From Paludibaculum sp. (GTDB lineage Bacteria > Acidobacteriota > Terriglobia > Bryobacterales > Bryobacteraceae), in assembly GCA_029973955.1 (NCBI GenBank), contig JARKQJ010000181.1, forward strand, positions 1 through 63,550: 63,550 bases of DNA. Direction: 5' to 3'. Shown one piece after another: positions 51,715 to 58,998 of this stretch. How positions within the stretch are numbered: the stretch's first letter is position 1; every line of letters begins with the position of its first letter. The position numbers and the translations under genes are program-made. Under the pieces are notes generated by a model. That model was given only the letters and a program-made list of their open reading frames with translations. It made no database searches and had not been told where the DNA came from.

Positions 51715-52359
51715 TCAAGGCAGTCGCCAGAACTCTCCGGTCAGGCCCAGCGAGCACAGCAGCGCTTCCATCTCCGCCCGGTCGCGCTGCTGCCAGTTCG
51801 GATGCAGCCTGTTCTCCGCCCACGCCTCAGCCAGGCGCCAGCCGGTCTCCAGACCGAACGTCGCGCCGGGCCCGCTCCCGCGCGTCCTGCACCACTCCGC
51901 CACATCCTGTTCCGACCGGAACAGCAGCATCGTGCTTCAAGTGAAAACGATGTCGTTCCACCAGTCGCGCAGCGGCACCGCAAAGTGAATCCTCGCCTCG
52001 CCCGGCGCCGGACCTTCCGGCCCCACGGCCAGCTCCATCGGCTGGCGGGAATATCCGCAGTGGGTCCGGATCAAAGTGCCGAGGCTCAGGCGTGCCCGCA
52101 CCATCGCGCTGACCGTCAACGCGTCCCAAAAGCAGTTGGCAAACCAGCGCCGCTCGCCGCACTCCACCACGAAGTCCGTTTCCACCCCCGAAAAGGGATG
52201 CGCCATGCGCAGCCTGCCCGCCGCATCCAACACTATCCATCGCGCCGCCGCCAATTGAGGCCACAACGGTGAAGGCCCCGGCGCGCCGCCCGTCTCCAGA
52301 AACGAATCCAGAATCCGCCGGCGTTCGGCTTCGATCTCGCTTTCAATATCGAAAGACAT
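51715..52359 (-). CDS. MerB-like lyase with in-frame UGA, probable selenoprotein
   Basis: A 214-residue product if the UGA at 51939-51937 is read as selenocysteine. It aligns with MerB, which cleaves carbon-mercury bonds: RRWFANCFWDALTVSAM gives C76/D79 for MerB C96/D99, THCGYS matches C117, and DIVFT-U-STMLLFRS places the UGA (141) at C159, the second catalytic Cys. The same frame continues with family-like sequence (DVAEWC...GWRLAEAW) to its stop TGA at 51717-51715. A SECIS-like hairpin follows the UGA. The start ATG at 52359 gives a short N-terminal region compared with E. coli MerB. It follows the TPR gene by 3 bp. Alternative: nonsense pseudogene with TGC to TGA. Confidence 0.78.
51907..51924 (-). 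promoter_or_regulatory. Probable bacterial SECIS element
   Basis: On the minus strand CUGUUCC-GGUC-GGAACAG forms a perfect 7-bp stem with a 4-nt loop, starting 12 nt after the in-frame UGA. The E. coli fdhF SECIS begins 11 nt after its UGA and also displays GGUC in its apical loop, at positions 22-25 from the U of UGA; here it is 23-26. It meets known bacterial SECIS limits for stem length, loop size and loop distance, with G at the loop start. Confidence 0.72.
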
Positions 52360-52362
52360 GCG

Positions 52363-52671
52363 CTAGCCCAGAACGTCCAGCGCCGCCTGCAGTTCGCTCA
52401 ATGCATGGCCATCGCCCGCCTGCCGCGCCGCGGCAATGCCCCGCGAGTAGAAATCGCGCGCCTTCTCGATCTCATCCAGCCGCTCTGCCGCCCGCCCGGC
52501 TTGATAGTACGCCGCGACATAGGACGGATCGCGTTCGATCAATTCGGAGAGGGCCACCGCTCCGCCTGCCCAATCCTCCGCGCTCAGATACTCCATGCAC
52601 ATCATGTAGCGCACGCGGCTGTTTCCCGGATCCTGTTCCAGCAGCGTCCGGATCGCTTCCAATCTCGACAT
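52363..52671 (-). CDS. TPR-repeat protein
   Basis: A 102-aa protein of about two and a half tetratricopeptide repeats (SRVRYMMCMEYLSAEDWAGGAVALSELIERDPSYVAAYYQAGRAAERLDEIEKARDFYSRGIAAA). TPR arrays serve as protein-binding scaffolds. ATG at 52671 has GGAGG just upstream. It is 3 bp upstream of the MerB-like gene, so both are probably one transcription unit. Only 25 bp separate its start from the divergent thioesterase start. Confidence 0.87.
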   Translation of the reverse strand: MSRLEAIRTLLEQDPGNSRVRYMMCMEYLSAEDWAGGAVALSELIERDPSYVAAYYQAGRAAERLDEIEKARDFYSRGIAAARQAGDGHALSELQAALDVLG

Positions 52672-52696
52672 ATTCCTCCATGCTACCTTGACTCTC

Positions 52697-53191
52697 ATGG
52701 AAAGCCGGAAGGTCCGCGAGTCCGCCAGTGAGTTGAGCGAGTTTGCGCTCCCCATCTACGCCAACCCCCTCGGCAACCTCCTGGGCGGCCGCATCATGCA
52801 CCTGGTGGACCTCGCCGCCGCCACTGCCGCCATGCGCCACGCCCGGCGCCCCGTCGTCACGGCTTCCATCGACCAGATGACCTTTCTGCGCCCCATCCAC
52901 ATCGGCCAGCTCGTCATCCTCAAAGCAAGCGTCAACCGCGTCTTCCGGTCCTCCATGGAGGTCGGCGTCAAGGTCTTCGTGGAAGACCTCAAGTCCGGCG
53001 AAACCGGGCACACCAACTCCTGCTACCTCACCTTCGTGGCTCTTTGCGATGCGGGCCAGCCCTGCGAAGTCGCGCCCGTCGAACCCGAAACGGAGATCGA
53101 GCGCCAGCGCTGGAGCGAGGCCGGAGTGCGCCGCCAGCGCCGCCTGGAGGCGCGCACCCAGGCCCTGGAACACGAGCGCGCCCGGCGCTAA
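52697..53191 (+). CDS. Acyl-CoA thioesterase (hotdog fold)
   Basis: A 164-aa thioesterase of the YciA/BACH family, which hydrolyses acyl-CoA to free acid and CoA. The opening ESRKVRESASELSEFALPIYANPLGNLLGGRIMHLVDLAAATAAMRHA holds the catalytic Asp and family Asn/Gly, followed by SIDQMTFLRPIHIGQLV. Trailing residues are charged helices. ATG at 52697 is chosen over a TTG at 52688. Confidence 0.92.
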   Translation: MESRKVRESASELSEFALPIYANPLGNLLGGRIMHLVDLAAATAAMRHARRPVVTASIDQMTFLRPIHIGQLVILKASVNRVFRSSMEVGVKVFVEDLKSGETGHTNSCYLTFVALCDAGQPCEVAPVEPETEIERQRWSEAGVRRQRRLEARTQALEHERARR

Positions 53192-53232
53192 CGCCTTCCT
53201 TCACACTTCGATTTTTTCTGGATCTTGGCGGC

Positions 53233-53541
53233 CTAGGCTTTGTAGATGTACTTGATGTAGGACTTGTAAACGAGCAGGTTCGGACCCTCGTCGCGCGTCA
53301 GCTTGATGCAACCCTTGTCGTACCACTCGATCGTTCCATGGAGTTCTTCGCCGTCCAGCAGGACCACCACCACCGGGGTCTTCGACTGCATCTGCTTTAC
53401 GTAGTAAAAATTCTCGGCGTTGGTCGTATCCGGCGGAGTCTGCTTCTTCTGCTGCGCGGCGGCAGTCCGCGTGCCGCTGGAAATCCGTTCTTTGGCTTCG
53501 GCAAGAGGCGGACGGATCAGACGGCGGTTGGGGGATTCCAC
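53233..53541 (-). CDS. Hfq-like RNA-binding protein with N-terminal extension
   Basis: A 102-aa protein whose C-terminal 60 residues form an Sm fold: [42 protein letters not shown] (Sm1) and [13 protein letters not shown] (Sm2), where the canonical YKH is replaced by YKS. Hfq rings bring small RNAs and mRNAs together. The first 44 residues ([22 protein letters not shown]...) are basic and probably disordered, unlike enteric Hfq, which starts at the ring and has a C-terminal tail. GTG at 53541 has AGGAG 7 nt upstream. Confidence 0.82.
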   Translation of the reverse strand: MESPNRRLIRPPLAEAKERISSGTRTAAAQQKKQTPPDTTNAENFYYVKQMQSKTPVVVVLLDGEELHGTIEWYDKGCIKLTRDEGPNLLVYKSYIKYIYKA

Positions 53542-53664
53542 GGTGGTTCTCCTGGCTGGGGGAATTTCGCCCACATGGGGCCGGCCCAGCGCGTTTCAAT
53601 CTGCCTTCATTGATATCACACTCATCTACACTGGGCAAGCACGCGGAAGATCCCCAAAACCCCC

Positions 53665-53670
53665 TTGACA
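53665..53670 (+). promoter_or_regulatory. Strong -35 candidate upstream of the NTF2-like gene
   Basis: TTGACA, a perfect -35 hexamer, lies 43 bp upstream of the ATG at 53714. The -10 position 16 bp further on reads CATGCT (3 of 6). The pairing is imperfect, but the location suits a promoter for the NTF2-like gene. Confidence 0.4.
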
Positions 53671-53713
53671 CCCGCGCACGGCGTGCCATGCTGCAAAGTC
53701 GAAAGGCACGAAA

Positions 53714-54115
53714 ATGCCCACTCAGGTTATGGACGCCACCACCCGCGATCTGCAGTTGCTCGATGACGAGTTCACCCGCAGTATCCGGCTCCGTGACACT
53801 GAGCGCCTGGTGGAACTCTTCTACGCCCCCGACGCCCAACTACAGATCCCCGGCCACCCACCGGTTCAAGGCCGCGCCGCCATCCTCGACTTCTACCGCC
53901 ACGCCTTCGAAAACGGCCTCATCGACCTGCGCCGCGAAACCAACCAGTTCGAGGCCGAACATGACCTCGCTTGCGCCGTAGGCCGCTATACCCGCACCTG
54001 CGAAGCTCAACCCGGTATGCTCCACACCACCCGCGGCCAGTACACTGTCGTCTACCGCCGCCAGGGCGACGGCCACTGGCGGGCGATCGCCGAAAGCAGC
54101 TCCCCCAGCGCCTGA
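53714..54115 (+). CDS. NTF2-like (SnoaL/DUF4440-type) protein
   Basis: A 133-aa single cone-shaped domain of the NTF2-like superfamily: DLQLLDDEFTRSIRLRDTERLVELFYAPDAQLQIPGHPPVQGRAAILDFYRHAF then a beta-sheet ending YTVVYRRQGDGHWRAIAESS. Members bind small ligands or catalyse isomerisation; without further motifs the role here is unknown. ATG at 53714 has AAAGG upstream. Confidence 0.85.
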   Translation: MPTQVMDATTRDLQLLDDEFTRSIRLRDTERLVELFYAPDAQLQIPGHPPVQGRAAILDFYRHAFENGLIDLRRETNQFEAEHDLACAVGRYTRTCEAQPGMLHTTRGQYTVVYRRQGDGHWRAIAESSSPSA

Positions 54116-54224
54116 AGACGCCGCGGACATTCCTCCGGGGCCGCCGGTCAAGTCAACGCGCGCCAGCCGCGATACAATGGCAGAATACTGTCTCCCCGTC
54201 GTTTCAGACTGGCAGTTCCAAACA

Positions 54225-56018
54225 ATGGCTCAACAAGTTCCCCTGGATTTCCTCGGCGGCCTGCGCCGCACTCATACTTGCGGTGACCTTCGTCACGCCG
54301 ACGAAGGCAAGCGCGTCGTGTTGATGGGCTGGGTCTACCGCCGCCGCGACCTCGGCGGCGTCATCTTCATCCATCTCCGCGACCGCATGGGCGTCACCCA
54401 GATCGTCTTCCGCGCCGAATGCGACGCCGATCTCCACGCCAAGGCCGAGATGCTGCGCTCCGAATACGTCCTCGCTGTCGAAGGCGTTGTCGAAGCGCGC
54501 TCGCAGGAGACCATCAACTCGACCATCCCCACTGGCGAAGTGGAAGTGGTCGCCGAAAAGGTTTGGCTGCTCAACACCAGCGAAACTCCGCCCTTCCCCA
54601 TGGAGGAACACGTCGACGTCGGTGAGGACATGCGCCTCAAGTACCGCTACGTCGACCTGCGCCGCCCGCACATGCAGCGCAATATCATGCTGCGTTCCCG
54701 CATCTCGCTGGCTACTCGCGAAGAACTCTACCGCCAGGGCTTCCTCGAAATCGAAACGCCCTTCATGTGCAAGTCCACTCCGGAAGGCGCCCGCGACTTC
54801 CTTGTGCCCTCCCGCACGCAGCCCGGTAACTTCTACGCCCTGCCGCAGTCGCCCCAGATCTTCAAGCAGCTCCTCATGGTCAGCGGCTACGACAAGTATT
54901 TCCAGATCGTCCGCTGCTTCCGCGACGAAGACCTCCGCGCCGACCGCCAGTACGAATTCACCCAGATCGACCTAGAAATGTCCTTCCCCCAGGAAGAACA
55001 GATCTTCGAGACCATCGAGCCCCTGCTCGAGCAGATCTGCGCCGTCGCCGGCCACACCGTCAAGGCGCCCTTCCAGCGCATGACCTATGCCGAAGCCATG
55101 CAGGGTTACGGCATCGATAAGCCCGACCTCCGCCTGCCGCGCTTCTGGCCCGTGGAAGACCTCTTCCCCGCCGACGCCGGCCTCACCCGTCAGGGCCTGC
55201 CCCTCGTCGCCATTCACATCCCCAAAACCGGCCAGCTCAGCCGCAAGGAACGCGACGAACTCAAACTCTATGGCGGCGAACGCGGCCTCGCCGTCTACGA
55301 CGACCCCAAGCGCCTCGACCGCGACTTCCCCGAAGCCATGGCCCAGGTCCGCCAGCGCGTCGGCGTCGCCGAGGACGACCTCCTCCTCCTGGCCGGCTGG
55401 CGCGGCGAGCCCAAGGGCCACCGCCCCGAAGAGACCGTCTTCCAGGCCTGCGGCCAGCTTCGCCTCTTCGCCGGCCAGAAGTACAACGACCGCCACAACC
55501 TGCTCGACCCCGAAAACTTCCAGTTCCTCTGGGTGCTCGACTTCCCCATGTTCGAATGGGACGAAGAAGAGAACCGCTGGATGGCCGCGCACCACCCCTT
55601 CACTTCTCCCAAGGACGAGGACATCGACAAGCTCGAATCCGATCCGGCCCACTGCCGCGCCCGCAGCTACGACATCGTCCTCAACGGCGTCGAACTCGGC
55701 TCCGGCTCCATCCGTATCCACCGCCAGGACGTGCAATCCCGTGTCTTCTCCGCCATCGGCCTCACCACCGAAGAGGCCCGCGAGAAGTTCGGCTACCTGC
55801 TCGACGCCCTTACTTACGGCGCTCCGCCACACGGCGGAATCGCCCTCGGGCTCGATCGCCTCGTCATGATCCTCGCCGGTGAAACCTCCATCCGCGAGGT
55901 CATTCCCTTCCCGAAGACCGCCAAAGGGACTGACCTCATGAGCGATGCGCCTTCGCCCGCCAAGGAACGCCAACTCCGCGAACTGGGCATTCAGCTTCGC
56001 CGGCCGGCTCAAAGCTAG
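54225..56018 (+). CDS. aspS: Aspartyl-tRNA synthetase
   Basis: A 597-aa class II synthetase charging tRNA-Asp. It has an N-terminal OB anticodon-binding domain (MGWVYRRRDLGGVIFIHLRDRMGVTQIVF), a catalytic core with motif 2 (FQIVRCFRDEDLRADRQYEFTQIDLEMSF) and motif 3 (GGIALGLDRLVMILAG), and a bacterial GAD insertion (about 285-420). Leu in RRRDLGG is the residue found in discriminating E. coli AspRS, but discrimination cannot be settled from the sequence alone. ATG at 54225 is chosen; 54177 would add 16 residues. Confidence 0.96.
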   Translation: MAQQVPLDFLGGLRRTHTCGDLRHADEGKRVVLMGWVYRRRDLGGVIFIHLRDRMGVTQIVFRAECDADLHAKAEMLRSEYVLAVEGVVEARSQETINSTIPTGEVEVVAEKVWLLNTSETPPFPMEEHVDVGEDMRLKYRYVDLRRPHMQRNIMLRSRISLATREELYRQGFLEIETPFMCKSTPEGARDFLVPSRTQPGNFYALPQSPQIFKQLLMVSGYDKYFQIVRCFRDEDLRADRQYEFTQIDLEMSFPQEEQIFETIEPLLEQICAVAGHTVKAPFQRMTYAEAMQGYGIDKPDLRLPRFWPVEDLFPADAGLTRQGLPLVAIHIPKTGQLSRKERDELKLYGGERGLAVYDDPKRLDRDFPEAMAQVRQRVGVAEDDLLLLAGWRGEPKGHRPEETVFQACGQLRLFAGQKYNDRHNLLDPENFQFLWVLDFPMFEWDEEENRWMAAHHPFTSPKDEDIDKLESDPAHCRARSYDIVLNGVELGSGSIRIHRQDVQSRVFSAIGLTTEEAREKFGYLLDALTYGAPPHGGIALGLDRLVMILAGETSIREVIPFPKTAKGTDLMSDAPSPAKERQLRELGIQLRRPAQS

Positions 56019-56058
56019 CCCATCTCTGATCCGCGCGGCGGCGTGTTAATCTCGTGAT

Positions 56059-58248
56059 TTGCGCCGCCTCGCCCCCATCCTGATCCTCGCTCTAAGTTCT
56101 GTCGCTTTCTATTGGCGCATCGCGCTCACTGACCAGTACATCTGGTTCGACCACTCCGACATGGCTTATCTGGAACTGCCCCGTCTCCAGTACGAAGCCC
56201 GCGAGATCCACACCGGCCACCTTCCCCTTTGGAACAACGGGCTCTTCTACGGCCAGCCCCTCATCGGCGGCATCCAGCCCGGCCCGCTCTACCCCTTCAA
56301 CCTGCTCTTCTGCCTGCTCCCCCTCGACAACGGCTTCATCAGCTTCAGGCTGCTGAACTGGTACTGGGTCTTCATCCACTTCCAGGCTGCACTCTTCGCC
56401 TATCTCTTTCTGAGGGACCGCGGTGTCAAGCCCGCCCCCTCCCTGCTCGGCGGCTTCGTCTTCTCCTACGCCGGCTTCATGGGCACCGTCCCCTGGCTCG
56501 ATGTGGCCAACGGCACGCTTTGGATTCCCCTGGTTCTCCTGTTCGTGTGGCGCGCCATCGAACGCCAGCGCACACTTCTCTACTCCGCACTCGCCGGACT
56601 CACGCTCGGCGTCACCTGGCTCAGCGGCCATCACGAGTTACCGATCCTCACCAGCCTCACCGCCTTCGCCACCTTCGCCTGGTTTACCTGGAAGGGAGGC
56701 CCGCGCCGACTCCAACTCCTGAGCGGCCTCGCCCTCTTCGGCCTCACCACCGGCCTCATCAGCGCCGTGCAAACTCTCCCCATGCTTGAGTTCGGACGCC
56801 TCGGCGTCCGCTGGGTGGGCCTGCCCGACCCCGTCGGCTGGAAAGACGTGGTGCCCTACACCATCCACTCGCTCTACTCCATGAAGTTCCACGACATCCT
56901 GGGGACCTTCATCTATGCCGGCAACCTGGCCGAGAAGACCTTCTTTGTGGGCGTCACCGCCACCGCCCTCGCCGCACTGGGCCTGCTCGCCAACTGGAAC
57001 AATCGCACCGTCCGCTGGACTGGCGCCGTGGCGCTCGGCGCGCTTATCTGGGCGCTTGGCCAAGGCACGTTCCTGCACGGCCTGCTCTATGCGGCCATGC
57101 CTCTCGCCGACAAAGCCCGCGTCGCCCTGCGCGCTTCGGCGCTCATCCATTGTTCCCTCGCGCTCCTGGCCGGCTTCGGACTCCAGGCCTTGCTCGACAC
57201 ATCCGCCCCCAAGTGGGTGTCCCGCATCGCCACCGCCCTCGGCCTGACCGGAGCGGCCATCCTCGCCGGTACCCTCTTCCGGCTCTCGGCGTCCGGAGAC
57301 ACCGGCGATGAAGGCGTTCTTCGTGCCGCGTTCGTCGCTCTCGCCGCCGCCGCCGTGCTCGCCGCCGCGTCAAAGGCCAAGGTTCGCGGTGCCGCTGCCG
57401 CCGCCGCCCTTGCCTGCCTTGTCCTGGTGGAACTCTCGCCCCTCGCCACCTTCTCCAGCCGCTATCAGGAAGGCGGCTGGAAGTTCGCCTCGGCGCTCCA
57501 CCGCAACGACGATGTCGGCAAATACCTGCGCGCCGGCACCGACCCCGTCCGCGTGATCACCAACGAATCGGAACTCCCCGAAAACTTCGGCGAGTGGCAG
57601 GGCCTCGATGCCACCGGCGGCTATACCGCCGGCGTCACCGCAAACATCCGCCGCCAGGAATGGCACCTCCCCGTCTGGCAGAACATCGGCGCCGTCACTC
57701 ACTACGTCGGCAAGTCTCCTTCGCGCGAAGGCCAGATCGACATGTTCGAGGCCCAAAGCGGCGTGCACATCTGGAAGAATCCCGATGCCCTGCCCCGCAC
57801 CTGGGTGGCCCACGCCGCCGAACAGGTGCCCAGCGTCGACGCGCTCCGCGAGAAGGTCCGTCGGCCCGGCTATGAGCCGCGCGCCAAAGTCCTCCTGCTT
57901 GGCCCTGCCCCAGCTTTGGAAGGCTGCGACGCCAAAGACGAATACGCCAATATCACCGGCCGCACCTCCAATAGCGTCACCGTGGAGGTCCGCGCCAACT
58001 GCCGTTCCCTCCTCGTCCTGGCCGATACGAACTTCCCGGGCTGGGAAGCCCGCATCGACGGCCGCCCCGCCGAGATCCTCGAGGTCTTCGGCGGACTGCG
58101 CGGCGTCGTGATCGGACCCAAAGACTCCGCCGTCGCCTTCCGCTTCCGCCCGGCCTCCGTCTTCTGGGGCTTCCGTCTTACCCTGCTGGGCCTCGCCCTC
58201 GTCGCCCTGTGCTGCGTGCCTTGGCCGCGCCGCACCGCCGCCGCCTAG
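56059..58248 (+). CDS. Large multi-pass membrane protein (YfhO-like)
   Basis: A 729-aa protein with about 11-12 TM helices, an extracytoplasmic loop after TM1 (YIWFDHSDMAYLELPRLQYEAREIHTGHLPLWNNGLFYGQPLIGG), and a C-terminal soluble beta domain (FPGWEARIDGRPAEILEVFGGLRGVVI). The pattern is that of YfhO/GT-C-like enzymes that use lipid-linked sugars; no specific activity is assigned. The start is TTG at 56059, with no good Shine-Dalgarno. Its stop overlaps that of the DUF2239 gene by 4 bp (CTAG). Confidence 0.83.
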   Translation: MRRLAPILILALSSVAFYWRIALTDQYIWFDHSDMAYLELPRLQYEAREIHTGHLPLWNNGLFYGQPLIGGIQPGPLYPFNLLFCLLPLDNGFISFRLLNWYWVFIHFQAALFAYLFLRDRGVKPAPSLLGGFVFSYAGFMGTVPWLDVANGTLWIPLVLLFVWRAIERQRTLLYSALAGLTLGVTWLSGHHELPILTSLTAFATFAWFTWKGGPRRLQLLSGLALFGLTTGLISAVQTLPMLEFGRLGVRWVGLPDPVGWKDVVPYTIHSLYSMKFHDILGTFIYAGNLAEKTFFVGVTATALAALGLLANWNNRTVRWTGAVALGALIWALGQGTFLHGLLYAAMPLADKARVALRASALIHCSLALLAGFGLQALLDTSAPKWVSRIATALGLTGAAILAGTLFRLSASGDTGDEGVLRAAFVALAAAAVLAAASKAKVRGAAAAAALACLVLVELSPLATFSSRYQEGGWKFASALHRNDDVGKYLRAGTDPVRVITNESELPENFGEWQGLDATGGYTAGVTANIRRQEWHLPVWQNIGAVTHYVGKSPSREGQIDMFEAQSGVHIWKNPDALPRTWVAHAAEQVPSVDALREKVRRPGYEPRAKVLLLGPAPALEGCDAKDEYANITGRTSNSVTVEVRANCRSLLVLADTNFPGWEARIDGRPAEILEVFGGLRGVVIGPKDSAVAFRFRPASVFWGFRLTLLGLALVALCCVPWPRRTAAA

Positions 58249-58793
58249 AACGCGGCCTTGGCCAGTTCCAGCACGTGCGCCTGCACATCGTCCGGCCAGC
58301 CGTATACCATCAGCCCGAATCGCTCCCGGTCTCCGCTGAACAGCGCCCGCATCGCTTCTTCAAACCCCGGCGCGTTGCCCGCCATCGCCGTCGCGAACCG
58401 GTACACCGACTCGCGCGCCAACCGCACCCTGTCTTTCTCTTCATTCAACCGCCGGGCCTCTTCCACCAGTTTCCGCAGAGCCACCGAAGCGCCGCCCGGC
58501 TGCGCCGAGAGCCACTCCCAGTGCCGCGGCAATAGCGTCACTTCCCTGGCCACTACGCCTAACTTCGGCCGCCCTGGCCGCCTGGGCTGCTCCTCTTCCG
58601 TATACCGGGCTCGAACCTCTTCCGGCGTCCCTCTCAGGTCCAGATCCACCTGCTTGCTGGCCGGTACATCGAACACCAGCACCGGCTCTCCGTTGTCTAT
58701 ACCGTTCCGTACCGCCACCGCCACCTCTGCCAGGCTTCCGCCGGCCAGCCGCCGGGCCCCCTGAAAGGCGATATGAGTTGTTGTTGTTTCCAT
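58245..58793 (-). CDS. DUF2239-family protein
   Basis: A 182-aa protein that begins ETTTTHIAFQGARRLAGGSLAEVAVAVRNG and contains ARYTEEEQPRRPGRPKLGVVAREVTLLPRHWEWLSAQPGGASVALRKLVEEARR, features of DUF2239, a family of unknown function in which the last segment is a ribbon-helix-like or DNA-binding-like helical region. ATG at 58793 is chosen, with AT-rich TATAAT directly upstream. The longer frame to 59111 overlaps the ADOP gene. Confidence 0.8.
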   Translation of the reverse strand: METTTTHIAFQGARRLAGGSLAEVAVAVRNGIDNGEPVLVFDVPASKQVDLDLRGTPEEVRARYTEEEQPRRPGRPKLGVVAREVTLLPRHWEWLSAQPGGASVALRKLVEEARRLNEEKDRVRLARESVYRFATAMAGNAPGFEEAMRALFSGDRERFGLMVYGWPDDVQAHVLELAKAAF

Positions 58794-58998
58794 AATTATA
58801 TCCAGTGAAAACAATATTACCCAGCAAAAACAACGACTGTCAAGCGGCACACAACGCCACCCGGCCCTTCCCCCCCGGCCACGCCCCAAAACTGTCCGTT
58901 CCCGAACACAGCGTTTCATTTCCGCCCTCCATGTCTCAAATTCATCGTTGTAGAATGTTAAACTTACGAGCGGCACGTAGTTTGCCCTCGGCTTTGGC

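Noticed and set aside
51715..51930. A separate 71-aa gene (MLLFRSEQ...) downstream of a 140-aa gene
   Set aside because: It is in the same frame as the 140-aa frame, separated only by one UGA and two codons, and continues the MerB-like fold. It is one gene, either Sec-encoding or broken.
58785..58800. TATAAT directly upstream of the DUF2239 ATG as a -10
   Set aside because: It ends one base before the ATG, so transcription would start inside the coding region. It may be chance AT-richness.
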